The position numbers were made by a program, and so were the translations under genes. DNA of 64,000 bases from the NCBI RefSeq assembly GCF_000314895.2, contig NZ_CM001773.1:1732512-1796511 (forward strand). Reading direction: 5' to 3'. The notes under the pieces are model-generated. The model did not search any database and was not told the DNA's origin. It was given only the letters and a program-made list of their open reading frames with translations. Source of the DNA: Providencia sneebia DSM 19967. GTDB taxonomy: Bacteria > Pseudomonadota > Gammaproteobacteria > Enterobacterales > Enterobacteriaceae. Positions 25,770-34,273 of the stretch are shown one piece after another; position 1 is the first letter of the stretch, and each line of letters opens with the position of its first letter.

Positions 25770-28382
25770 TGGAAAAGTTACAGCAGTTAGCAAGCACCAT
25801 AGCTCAGATTTATGTTGATGGGCTAAAAGCGGAAACGGGAACAACATTAGTAACGTATAGTGCCACGGCGTCATTAATCAATCACACCAAAGCCGCGTTA
25901 GAAGCGACACAGGCTGAACTAGCTAACGCCGAAGCCAACAAGAAACAAGCTGAGTCCTATCAAGCATCAGCGGCACAAATGGTATTAAATGCCAAAGAAG
26001 AAAAAGCAGCCGCACAATCAGCAATTGAACTCGCTAAAGATAAAGTGGCGGCAGCAGATAGCTTGACGATATCGTTAGAAAAGCAGCGAGTAGAGCTAGA
26101 GCAGCAGGTAAAAGTACAAAGACAGATATTAAGAGATGCTAAAGAAACATACAAAATAGCGCCAAAAGATGAAAATTTTCAAGATGTTGTTGTCGCTAGA
26201 AATAAAATGATGGCTACCGAAAAGAAAATACAAGCCATTGGTAATCAGATAGACAAAGAACAAGTTTCCGCATCACAGGCCCTGAAAAAAGCTAAAGAAG
26301 CAGAAATAGCGGCTAGCACAAAAGTAACAGCAGCTACAGCGCTTGAGCAGAAAGCCAAGGCGACACTGGCAACCGCCAATGAAGCAGTTGCTACAGCTAG
26401 CGCAAAAGCGACAGCGGCAACCAAAGCACAAGCAATAGCAATGAATGGCTTACGTGGTGTAATGGCTTTACTTGGTGGGCCTACTGGTTTATTCCTTTTG
26501 GCAGCCGCAGGAGTTTACGCTCTCTATGAGGCAATGACTGATGACACGGCAATAAAAGAATACAACGCTAAAATCGATGAGATGATCACTAAGATTGACT
26601 CTTTAACATCTAAACAGGCGGAAGTAGTTTCTAGAGAGCTTGGCATCAGGATTGCCAAAACAAAAGAAGAATTAGCAAAAAGCGTTGAAGAAGCTAAAAA
26701 GCTAGAGAGTGGCCTTGAGGCCATGAAAGATAAAGAACCCACTTTTAACATACGAAAGTCAATAGAATGGGCTACTAATGAATTAGGTAAATACAATTTA
26801 TTAATAGAGGAAGGGACAAAACGAATTAGAGAGCAAGAAGCGCAGCAGAGGAAGTCTAATCAGACAGTAAAAGATAAAAAAGGTATAGAGAGTGAGCAAG
26901 TAGACGCAATGAACATCTTTAACGATGCCGCTAAAGGTGCTATTGAATCTAATAAGCTACTCGCAAAAACAATGGAGTTGGGTTCTCCAGCGTTAGCAAA
27001 AATGGAAATGGAAGTAGAAGCATTAAAGATTAGCCTTGAAAATGCTGGAATTTCAGGGGATGAAGCCGAAATTCAAATCTCAAATCTAATGAACACACTT
27101 GAAACAGGGAGAATTAATAACTTTGAGTTAATGATTCAGGCTATTGAAGAGGATGTTCAAGGTTTGAAGCTTGAAATGGAAGAGGGCATTGATACAGCTA
27201 TTGAATATCGAGCAGTCACTCAAATGGCTAGAGCAGGTGTGGATGACCCAGATTTACTAAATAGATTAATTGACGGCTTAAAGGAAAAACATAGACTTCA
27301 AAAACAAATATCAGATAGCAACAAGAAAGGCAGTGGCGGCGGCAAAAAGGATAAAGCGGCGGAAGAACTTAAACGCCAACAAAGTGAAGTCGCAGCACTT
27401 AATAAAAGGTTTGAATTACTTAGCACTGGTGTAGCTGATGCCAATAGAGATATGGCAATGTTTGAAGCCGTCCAGAAGCTAGGCGAGAAAGCCACTAAAG
27501 ACCAAAAAGATGCTGTAGCTAAGGAAGCGGCGGAAATATATGACCTTACTCAAAAGGTCAATGATTTCATCCAAGCGCAAGAAGCCACGCCAGAATTAAA
27601 ACTGGCCCGTGAGTTCGGAGAGGAAGCTAAAACTATTCGCCGCATGTTTGATGAGGGATTCATCGATAAAGAAACCTTTACGCGATTAGGCCGTGAAGCA
27701 ACTCAGGCATTTGAGCAGGGCATGTCTGATATTCGCATAGAAACAACCTCAAACAATATCATCACAGATATTGGTGAAAACCGCGCTAAATTCGACCCTA
27801 GCAGCCAAAGCTGGTGGGGCGGCAGCATTAGCAGCATGGACGCCAGCAGCAATAGCCGCTTCAATTGCTACAGGTGGAGCAGCTTCATCGACAGGGTTAG
27901 GTGCTTTCCAAGCATCAATGCTATCTGGTCAAGCTCTCTCTATCGGGTTAGCCGGTGCTAGATACAACGGTGGACCCGTAAAAGGTGGTTCAGCTTATGA
28001 GCTTGGTGAGAAGAATCTGCCAGAATTGATGCAAATAGGAAACAAGCTGATCGGCATACCAGGCAATAATGGGAGGGTGTTCAGTTATGACGAAATAACA
28101 GGCGCACCAGTGATACCCAAAGCGCCTACAGGTAAGCAATATCTGAACCATAAGAATAATGAGCGAGCAATACAGAATAAAGATTTACTGGGTACTGGCA
28201 ATGGTGGCGCTACTCTTCAAGTAATAATTGAAAACCATGTGGCAAATGCCGCTATCGAACCAAGAATGGAAAAAGGGCTTACTGGTGAGGATGTAACGAG
28301 GATTATTATCACTGATATGAATGAGAAAGGACCCATACACCGTTCGGTAATCAACAACACAACAGCAGGGCCTAAGGTATAA
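25769..28382 (+). pseudogene. Truncated and frameshifted phage tail tape-measure-like gene
   Basis: The first frame (25769-27961, 730 aa) is a long Ala/Lys/Glu-rich coiled coil with a hydrophobic helix at ~225-255 (MALLGGPTGLFLLAAAGVYAL), as in the central part of lambda-like tape-measure proteins. The N-terminal part of that family is missing. Near 27740-27850 the reading moves to the next frame and continues to 28382 with the family's C-terminal pattern (AAALAAWTPAAIAASIA ... GARYNGGPVKGG). The join looks like an internal deletion. No other tail gene is present on the island, so a working tail is excluded; an interference role is speculative. Confidence 0.65.
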
Positions 28383-28451
28383 GAGTTAGCATGGGCGAGA
28401 AATCGCCCTTAACTTTGATGATTTAGATACCAGTACGTGCGAGGGGGAAAT

Positions 28452-28742
28452 ATGCAGAAAACAATCAAGAAGAAAACTAACCGTTATTTTAATGACGTGC
28501 CGACAACGCGCCTAATCGTGACGTGTGAGCAGTCAGTCATTGATATGGTAGATATTCACATTAGAACCGATAGAGTGACGAGGGGCAATCGTGCGGAGTT
28601 TGTGAGGCAAGCAATCATTGAAAAACTAAAAAAGAAAATAGCACAAATAGCTAAACCGCTATATGTATGTGTAAGTGACTTAGCTATAGCTATATATATT
28701 GTGTTTACGTTAAAAAATAGACAAACATTTACAGACTCATAA
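28452..28742 (+). CDS. RHH-like protein upstream of the Abi_2 gene (96 aa)
   Basis: Basic N-terminus, then a ribbon-helix-helix-like stretch (TTRLIVTCEQSVIDMVDIHI ... RAEFVRQAIIEKLKKK) and a hydrophobic C-terminal segment. The ATG at 28452 follows GAGGGGGAAAT, better than the in-frame GTG upstream. It is followed by the Abi_2/HEPN gene on the same strand, an order seen in antitoxin-toxin pairs, but no pairing is proven. Confidence 0.6.
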   Translation: MQKTIKKKTNRYFNDVPTTRLIVTCEQSVIDMVDIHIRTDRVTRGNRAEFVRQAIIEKLKKKIAQIAKPLYVCVSDLAIAIYIVFTLKNRQTFTDS

Positions 28743-28889
28743 TGACTAGCTCCCTAGACAAGATAAATATATTCAGTATTATTGATTTCAACAGTGCCCC
28801 TCATAACCTCTACGCAGAACGGAGAAATCTGGTTTGCGATACGTTTGGGGCTTTCTTTTATCTACTATCTGATAACTTTCCATGCTGCC

Positions 28890-29885
28890 ATGCACCCTCT
28901 AAAACCTCATCTAACGTATTTAGACCAAATAAAAAAGCTAGAAAAACGAGGAATGAGCTTTGAGGATTTACCTCCCGAGCAAGCAGTAAAGAAAATAATG
29001 AATATTGGATATTACAGGCTATCTGGGTATTGGTATCCATTTCGTAAGTTAAAGTTAATCCCACCAGCAGCACCCCACGAAGCTAGACGCGAAGAAGCAT
29101 TCCTTGCAGGTACAACCTTTACAAAGGTATACGCACACTATCTATTTGATGTAAAACTAAGAAGCTCTATTTTTTATGGCATCGAACGAATTGAAACTTA
29201 TCTCAAGGCAAAAATAGCTTACGAACTAGGTAAAGTATCCCCTACGGCCTACAAAGATAAGAATATCATTCAATACAGACATCGCTACCGACATGATACA
29301 TGGTTAGAAAAGTTAGATTCTTTAATAGAGAGAAACAGTGATAAAGATTGTATACGATGGAATTTAGACAAGTATGGGGATATCCCTATATGGGCTATCG
29401 TTGATATTTGGGATTTCGGTACAATGTCTCGCTTCTACGGAATGCTTGAAGATAAATACAAGCATCAAATCTGTAAATCGCTTGGCTTTCTAAAGCCTAA
29501 CTCAGCAAATGTAAGAGATGGGCTGAAAACAGCATTAGAGCATCTTAATACAGTTAGAAACAGGTGCGCCCACCACGCGCGTTTATGGAATACCGATTTT
29601 TCAGACTCAAAAATTAGTATCGATGTGTTAGATAATATTGACTTAGCCGCCTCTCGCTTGTCTCCACAAAGCCCTGAACTATCAAGAATGGCGGGTATCA
29701 TATTTTTAATATGGAGTCTGACCAAGAGAATAAGTTGTAATTCTACATGGCTAGCTTCAGTAAATGATCACTTAGAAAAGCATCAGGGCATTATTCCGTT
29801 TAATTCAATGGGATTTGATAACAACAATATATCAGGATTAAAAAATCTATTGGATAAGGAAGAAGAACAATCAGCCCAATCATAA
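28890..29885 (+). CDS. Abi_2-family (AbiD/AbiF-like) abortive infection protein with HEPN motif
   Basis: 331 aa from the ATG at 28890 (MHPLKPHLTYLDQIKKLEKRG), the usual Abi_2 beginning. Family segments MNIGYYRLSGYWYPF, RIETYLKAKIAY and AIVDIWDFGTMSRFY are clear. The C-terminal TVRNRCAHHARLW holds the R-x4-6-H HEPN ribonuclease motif, which looks intact. Known members stop phage growth by killing or arresting the infected cell. The start is uncertain: no good ribosome binding site precedes 28890 and the frame stays open about 110 bases upstream. Confidence 0.85.
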   Translation: MHPLKPHLTYLDQIKKLEKRGMSFEDLPPEQAVKKIMNIGYYRLSGYWYPFRKLKLIPPAAPHEARREEAFLAGTTFTKVYAHYLFDVKLRSSIFYGIERIETYLKAKIAYELGKVSPTAYKDKNIIQYRHRYRHDTWLEKLDSLIERNSDKDCIRWNLDKYGDIPIWAIVDIWDFGTMSRFYGMLEDKYKHQICKSLGFLKPNSANVRDGLKTALEHLNTVRNRCAHHARLWNTDFSDSKISIDVLDNIDLAASRLSPQSPELSRMAGIIFLIWSLTKRISCNSTWLASVNDHLEKHQGIIPFNSMGFDNNNISGLKNLLDKEEEQSAQS

Positions 29886-29921
29886 GTTAGCCCAAATCAA
29901 ATAAGCTTTGATGATTTAGTG

Positions 29922-30060
29922 ACACGTTATGAATGATGATTTTCGGGCACGTTAGCAAAGATAGTTAGATAGTTTTTACACATCGCATAATGGCAGTTTT
30001 TACACACGTTAGACGGAATTATCGGACACGTTAGCGGTTAGTTTTCGGACATCGTAGCAA
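29922..30060. repeat. CACGTTAG-type short repeats
   Basis: CACGTTAG occurs at 29948, 30005 and 30027, with near-copies around 29922 and 30051. Each is preceded by a T-rich stretch (TTTTCGGG, TTTTTACA, TTATCGGA, TTTTCGGA). It opens a gene-free stretch of about 850 bases (29886-30733). No coding potential seen. Confidence 0.6.
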
Positions 30061-30117
30061 GAGTATTCGGAGTCCATAAATAAAGGGTTGAATTAGCGAC
30101 AAATATAGATATTAAAT

Positions 30118-30284
30118 CTTAACAATTCTTAACGTTTTTCTAATGCCAAAATCTTAAGAAATCCTAAGATTATTACTGGTTGGATGTTAACATTTGCTAA
30201 CGTTCAGATGATAACATTTGATAACGTATTTCGGCTAATGCCACCTCACGAAACCTCACGCATTAATCCTAACAAATCCTAACG
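30118..30284. repeat. Cluster of six two-copy direct repeats, 10-bp spacing, each a different word
   Basis: Word pairs at exactly 10-bp spacing: CTTAAC (30118), CTTAAG/CCTAAG (30153), TTAAC/CTAAC (30186), GATAAC (30210), CCTCACG (30244) and AATCCTAAC (30265). The spacers are AT-rich. The geometry matches the arm-like pairs next to the island's integrase (GTCTTCCAAA-GTCTTCCAAT). Non-coding. Confidence 0.7.
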
Positions 30285-30508
30285 TTTTAGACTGATTGAG
30301 ATGGTAGCTAACATGCCGATAAATAGATAATATTTAGTGAAATATCGCACTGCGCATTGATGCCAAAATTGCGCACTAAAACTGCGCGCAGAATTGCGAA
30401 TTCGCAGTTTGAAAATTGCGAACAAAAGTGCGAATTTCGCAGTTGGCCATGAAGTGGGAATGTAGCATTAAAGCCGCTTTCTGTCTGGCTTTGTTCAATG
30501 ATGACCTG

Positions 30509-30672
30509 TTATCAATTGTTATGGTTCATTGTTGAGAAAAGTTAAGGTTGTTCGCAGTTTACTACTACAGAAAACTACAGGTTGAACTTAGTAAAACTTA
30601 GTAATTATTCGCAGTTTGATATGTATCGGAATGTATGGGTAAATTGCGCACTAGATGATAAGTTTTGATAAG
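30509..30672. repeat. Second cluster of 10-bp-spaced two-copy repeats
   Basis: Pairs TTAT (30509), ACTACAG (30564), AACTTAGTAA twice directly (30585-30604), ATGTAT (30621) and TGATAAG (30656). Between the clusters (30345-30450) lie several TTGCG/TGCGCAC and TTCGCAGTT words. Each pair uses its own word with 10-bp spacing. Non-coding. Confidence 0.65.
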
Positions 30673-30733
30673 GTCTCGTGCGCAAGTAAATTACTATCTT
30701 TGATGTTAATAAACGCAATTACGGATGTTGATT

Positions 30734-31105
30734 TTATTTAAAAAAGATGGCGTAAATTCCATAAGCAGCTAAAGTAAGAAATAAGTAAAATACAAATTTA
30801 ACTTTCTTTTGAGTGACCCTTTTATTGATAACGCAAGTTTCATCAAAAAAATAGTTAATAAATTCAGGCTCACTTATTCCAATATCACCGTCATTTAGCT
30901 CAATTGATTCCATATACTTTAAACTGGCTACTTTATCAGTTGAAGAGTTAGTATCATCTAATCTAACTTGGTCATTGATAAAAGCATTCCAAGCCATTAT
31001 CCGAGACATTCTCTCCCCCGAAGTATGGCAAGACTCAATCTCTTGTAGGCGTAAACGATAGGCTTTATTTATTTTTTCAATCCCATAGATTTCAGTATTG
31101 TTCAT
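30734..31105 (-). CDS. Small protein with C-terminal membrane helix, unknown (123 aa)
   Basis: Not recognised. A helical, charged N-terminal ~95 residues (MNNTEIYGIEKINKAYRLRL...) is followed by a basic stretch (NKRVTQKKVK) and one C-terminal membrane helix (FVFYLFLTLAAYGIYAIFF), the layout of a tail-anchored protein. Weak AAGGGA before the ATG. Lies on the minus strand beside an RHH gene. Confidence 0.6.
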   Translation of the reverse strand: MNNTEIYGIEKINKAYRLRLQEIESCHTSGERMSRIMAWNAFINDQVRLDDTNSSTDKVASLKYMESIELNDGDIGISEPEFINYFFDETCVINKRVTQKKVKFVFYLFLTLAAYGIYAIFFK

Positions 31106-31174
31106 TTTGAATCCCTTAAGTTGCTACAAGTAGACAAGTGACAGATGTTTGAGATAAATATTTACTTATAACAA

Positions 31175-31594
31175 TCAGAAACTCAACTTGTTCGAAATAT
31201 CTTTGTGACGCTTCCACGCTGAATAAATATCCTTATCCCACGCTTTACCGCCTTTAGTTTGATATCCAGCCTCATTAATCCGTTCAGCGATAATCCGTCC
31301 GTTATCTATGCCCTCTGATAGCACCAAATTAACCACAGAAACGACAGCAGACTCATTATAGGTATACGGTGGGATATCTGCCTTACCAGCAATTAAAGAT
31401 GCCACCGACGATTCTAGGCGTTCCACCAGCGACAGCATACGAGCATCAGGATTACTGTCTGGGCGGTTTAACTTCTCTTTGATAGCTGAGACTATCCACG
31501 CTGTTTTATCGCTACCAGAGTTCGATACAGCATCATTAAACAGTGCTTGCAGTTCAGCAGGTAAACGAAAGGCAATAAGATTAGATTTACTCAT
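31175..31594 (-). CDS. RHH-like DNA-binding protein (139 aa)
   Basis: The N-terminus MSKSNLIAFRLPAELQALFN ... TAWIVSAIKEKL is an RHH pattern. The C-terminal ~50 residues (NGRIIAERINEAGYQTKGGK then AWDKDIYSAWKRH) resemble the recombinase-type helix found in large serine recombinases and some mobilisation regulators. A perfect palindrome lies 45 bases upstream and is a likely operator. Probable transcriptional regulator of the island; target unknown. Confidence 0.7.
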   Translation of the reverse strand: MSKSNLIAFRLPAELQALFNDAVSNSGSDKTAWIVSAIKEKLNRPDSNPDARMLSLVERLESSVASLIAGKADIPPYTYNESAVVSVVNLVLSEGIDNGRIIAERINEAGYQTKGGKAWDKDIYSAWKRHKDISNKLSF

Positions 31595-31638
31595 GATAAT
31601 AGTCCGTTATTAACTCGATGAGTGCTTATTATATCAGC

Positions 31639-31655
31639 GTATAACGATGTTATAC
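31639..31655. promoter_or_regulatory. Palindromic operator candidate upstream of the RHH gene
   Basis: GTATAACGATGTTATAC is a perfect 7-3-7 inverted repeat 45 bases before the RHH start, and a related TGTATAAC word follows at about 31697. Suits autoregulation. Confidence 0.55.
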
Positions 31656-31789
31656 AGATTAGAAAATGTAAAATTGCTGGTGGATTTAACGAGTAATTGT
31701 ATAACTTAATATAACAAAGTCAGGGTAACTTACTGTAAAACAAGCAAAGCGTATTATTGCGCCTTGTAACTGACTGAATAAATGGCAAA

Positions 31790-31978
31790 GCTCAAATTTG
31801 AGCGCAGTATAATTTTACCAATAGAATCAATCGGCTCATTTTTGAGCCTGTATTTATCAATAGAAACAGGGCCCTCAAAATTGAGGAGGGTTAACGATTG
31901 TGATTATGGCCATAGTCGAAAAGGGTGACAGTTGAAATGTTACCCTTGATGCTGAGGGCGGCTTGAAATGAAGCCCTC
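31790..31978. repeat. Five consecutive short palindromes with AT-rich centres
   Basis: GCTCAAATTTGAGC (31790), GGCTCATTTTTGAGCC (31833), CCTCAAAATTGAGG (31873), AAGGGTGACA/TGTTACCCTT around GTTGAAA (31921-31947) and GAGGGC..AAGCCCTC around a TTGAAATG centre (31954-31978). Stems differ but the centres are alike. They lack T-tracts, so ordinary terminators are unlikely. The whole of 31595-32574 lacks a recognised gene. Confidence 0.65.
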
Positions 31979-32219
31979 ATATCAAAACCACAAATTAGTG
32001 CCTTTAGCCAAAGTAGCTAAGTATTAGCCAATACAGCTAACTATCCAAAAAAACACGGTGTAGTTATTTTGTTATCAAAAAGACTCACAGTAATAACGTA
32101 CCAAAATGGTACTAATATAAACTACGGTGGTACTATGGTGTTGCTATAATGATTGTAAGGTATTCGTTTTGGCATCCACCGAAAAGGCTATATTTTACTG
32201 GATACTCTATCCGCTGAAT

Positions 32220-32472
32220 GTTGACAATTGTTGACATCAGAACCAGACAAAACCAGACATCATGTCAAACAAATTTATAAGTCCAGTCCAAAATTAAATA
32301 GGTACGCAGTAGGTATGTGTTTAATTCTCGCATTTCGCTATAATCAAATAAAATCATGATGTTGTGGAAAAGTACGCAGAATGGTACGCAGCAAAACAAG
32401 GGTAATAAGTTTTGACTAGTCTTGACGGATTTAACTTGGTTGCCATTTTGACGGTTGCCACTCTGGTTGCCA
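32220..32472. repeat. Third cluster of two- and three-copy direct repeats
   Basis: GTTGACA (32220 and 32230), AACCAGACA (32241 and 32251), GTACGCAG (32372 and 32384), TTGAC (32412 and 32422) and GGTTGCCA three times (32438, 32453, 32465). Spacing is 10-15 bp. Each word is different. No coding frame covers them. Confidence 0.7.
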
Positions 32473-32574
32473 GCAAAACAGCATGTTTTATGCTAGTGGA
32501 ATGATGGCTTTGATTGTTCCAATTCAGCACAATCAAGGTATAGCGATAATCACAACACCTTTTGAGGTATAGCC

Positions 32575-32763
32575 ATGTTACAGCGTGAAGTAATAGAATC
32601 CGTTATGATGGAGTTAGCCCACCAGCAAGGGCAATCGCTCAACGGACGCGATAGGTTAGCGATTAGAACAGGTGTAGCCCAAACGATACAGGCTAAAGAA
32701 CGTCACAGACGGAGAATGACAGCACCTACCTACCAATGGACGAAACCAGCACCAAAACGGTGA
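32575..32763 (+). CDS. Possible small island protein (62 aa)
   Basis: Basic small protein MLQREVIESVMMELAHQQGQ... ending PAPKR. A GAGGT lies 11 bases before the ATG. Composition (Gln, Arg, few rare residues) is plausible for a DNA-associated small protein, but no family is recognised and the surrounding DNA is repeat-rich and mostly non-coding. Confidence 0.4.
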   Translation: MLQREVIESVMMELAHQQGQSLNGRDRLAIRTGVAQTIQAKERHRRRMTAPTYQWTKPAPKR

Positions 32764-32830
32764 TGCGAAGATAATCGCAGTGGTCAAATATTAAGCGATA
32801 CAAGAAAAAGGGCATCGGTATGCAGGCTAT

Positions 32831-32914
32831 AGGTTGCCTTGAAATCAAGGGCACCTAAGGCGACTAAATTGGACTCCTTGATATTAAGGAGTCATGAGGC
32901 TCTGAAATCGGAGG
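32831..32914. repeat. Hairpin and direct-repeat group
   Basis: CCTTGAAATCAAGG sits inside a longer imperfect stem at 32831-32856; GACTCCTT-GATATT-AAGGAGTC at 32872-32893 is a perfect 8-bp stem; GAGGCTC occurs twice at 15-bp spacing (about 32896 and 32911) around TGAAATCG. Same TGAAAT/GATATT centres as the palindromes near 31.9 kb. Confidence 0.55.
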
Positions 32915-32959
32915 CTCGTCACTGGTTGGCAATATTCCAATAATGGCCACGAGATAAAA

Positions 32960-32992
32960 GTAACCACTCTGGTAACCACTAAAAGTAACCAC
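32960..32992. repeat. Three copies of GTAACCAC
   Basis: GTAACCACT at 32960 and 32972 and GTAACCAC at 32985, spacing 12 and 13 bp. The spacer ACTCTG also occurs in the GGTTGCCA repeats at 32.45 kb. Confidence 0.65.
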
Positions 32993-33019
32993 AATGCAAA
33001 TAAGCATTGCGATACCCAC

Positions 33020-33035
33020 AGGACAAATTTGTCCT
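33020..33035. repeat. Perfect 16-bp palindrome
   Basis: AGGACAAATTTGTCCT, of the same type as GCTCAAATTTGAGC at 31790. Confidence 0.55.
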
Positions 33036-33132
33036 CTGAATAAATATCAATAAGTTACCGTGATGCAAATATGCGTTACCGATTAAATCAATAGGTTATC
33101 TACTCTGAACATGAATAACCAAAGCTAAAATA

Positions 33133-33264
33133 ACGGTCCTATTACGGTCCGTATAATGTGATTGAACGGCAAGATTACGGCAAGGTTAAACGGGGATGTT
33201 ACGGGGAGGATTAAGCCGATAACGGTAAGGTTACGGTAAGGAATCAGGGCGAGATTACGGCGAG
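33133..33264. repeat. Five consecutive ACGG-type repeat pairs with matched variable parts
   Basis: Pairs at 11-bp spacing: ACGGTCC (33133/33144), ACGGCAAG (33166/33177), ACGGGGA (33190/33201), ACGGTAAGG (33222/33233) and GGCGAG (33248/33259). The second copy is preceded by TTAC or TT. The four or so bases after ACGG change from pair to pair but are the same within a pair. Non-coding: the spacing is not a multiple of three and frames are closed. Confidence 0.75.
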
Positions 33265-33337
33265 GTTTCAAGTGGTCAGTTGTATTTTGATTCCGGCGAT
33301 TTAACGGAATTAAGCATAATCAATAGCTTATAGTTAC

Positions 33338-33356
33338 ATACGGGATTGTCCCGTAT
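33338..33356. repeat. Palindrome ATACGGGA-TTG-TCCCGTAT
   Basis: Perfect 8-bp arms around TTG. About 115 bases before the SSB-like gene. CAATAGCTTATA occurs before it (33321) and again just before that gene (33445). Confidence 0.5.
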
Positions 33357-33472
33357 CATCAAGGATAAATTAACGTTTAGATCACCCCTAGAAACTGGAA
33401 TTATTATCCAATCTTCCAGAGTCCTATCAGCATTTTATTTTAACCAATAGCTTATATTGTGATGGTATCAAG

Positions 33473-33760
33473 ATGAATAAACCAGAAATGAGAAAAGCAA
33501 AATCAATCAGGATCACCACGTCAGGAATGGTAATCAAAGCCCCTGAGCGAGTTAAAACAGCGACAGGTAAAGTTATGGCCACAATGACTATTCAGGCTGA
33601 GAGTGACAAGCGTAGCCCGTACCCATTAAAGATAGTGGCATTCGATATTAACGCGCTGGAGCTCATGACCTGCCAGAAAGGAAACAAAGTCACGGCTACA
33701 GGTCGCTATGAATGGTTTAATGGTTACCAGTTAACAGGGGCGCAGATAGTTACAGGTTAG
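33473..33760 (+). CDS. Putative SSB-like OB-fold protein (95 aa)
   Basis: Small basic protein whose core ATGKVMATMTIQAES ... LKIVAFDINALELMTCQKGN then KVTATGRYEW follows the pattern of bacterial SSB (beta strands with V-x-F and a KG-x-x-V-x-x-x-G-R loop) but it lacks the acidic C-terminal tail. Likely single-stranded-DNA binding, which would fit island replication or transfer. The ATG lacks a strong ribosome binding site (AAG at -6). Alternative: an unrelated OB-fold. Confidence 0.55.
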   Translation: MNKPEMRKAKSIRITTSGMVIKAPERVKTATGKVMATMTIQAESDKRSPYPLKIVAFDINALELMTCQKGNKVTATGRYEWFNGYQLTGAQIVTG

Positions 33761-33779
33761 TAAAAGTTAGTATCATAAG

Positions 33780-34029
33780 CCGATTTGAAGTCGGAAAATC
33801 TAAAGAGGATATTTCACCTCTTTAAACTAACCCACAATTAGTTGCCTACCTTTAACTGACCCTCTTTAAGATGACCAGTTTAACTAACCCGAAAATATCG
33901 GGGCAGTTAGAATAAGTCCACCAGCCTACCTATTCTATTTTGTACACCTCATATTGAGGTGCGCAAATTAACCACTGCCGTCATTTGAAATCGCTCAAGT
34001 GTTAATTTTACAGTTCCGTTTGAAACGGA
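33780..34029. repeat. Second group of short palindromes
   Basis: CCGATTTGAAGTCGG (33780), TAAAGAGG/CCTCTTTA (33801-33824), CCCGA-AAATA-TCGGG (33888-33902), CACCTCATATTGAGGTG (33945-33961) and TCCGTT-TGA-AACGGA (34015-34029). All have AT-rich or TTTGAA centres and different arms. The region 33761-34273 has no recognised gene. Confidence 0.6.
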
Positions 34030-34183
34030 GTCGTGAAAAGACGAGCAGGGTTATTTCTGGTTGGTGTTTCATTATCTGCAATGAAGTTGCCATTGATGAT
34101 ATTTATGCAATGATGTTACTGGAAAGTGTAGGGCTAACATTGAGATTAAAAATCACCTCAAAACAGACATGACAAAAATATTA

Positions 34184-34202
34184 GGGGGTACATTTGGGGG
34201 TA
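34184..34202 (+). repeat. Integrase arm-like pair at the right end
   Basis: GGGGGTA at 34184 and 34196 (12-bp spacing), the same word and spacing as beside the integrase at the left end. Confidence 0.6.
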
Positions 34203-34273
34203 TCTATAAAGTTAGAATTTAAATAATCATTTAATATCAATGAATTGAATGCTATGTATGGTTCTCTCCTCCA

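Noticed and set aside
25769..28382. Complete prophage
   Set aside because: Only a tape-measure-like fragment is present; there are no capsid, terminase, portal, lysis or other tail genes.
28742..28963. 73-aa open frame starting in the TAATG after the RHH gene
   Set aside because: It overlaps the Abi_2 gene in another frame and has a random-looking composition (Cys, Arg and Asn rich), so I treat it as a shadow. It could at most be a leader peptide.
29941..33265. CRISPR or integron cassette array
   Set aside because: No constant repeat of 24 bases or more, no cas genes, and no attC consensus (RYYYAAC/GTTRRRY pairs) with cassettes between the repeats.
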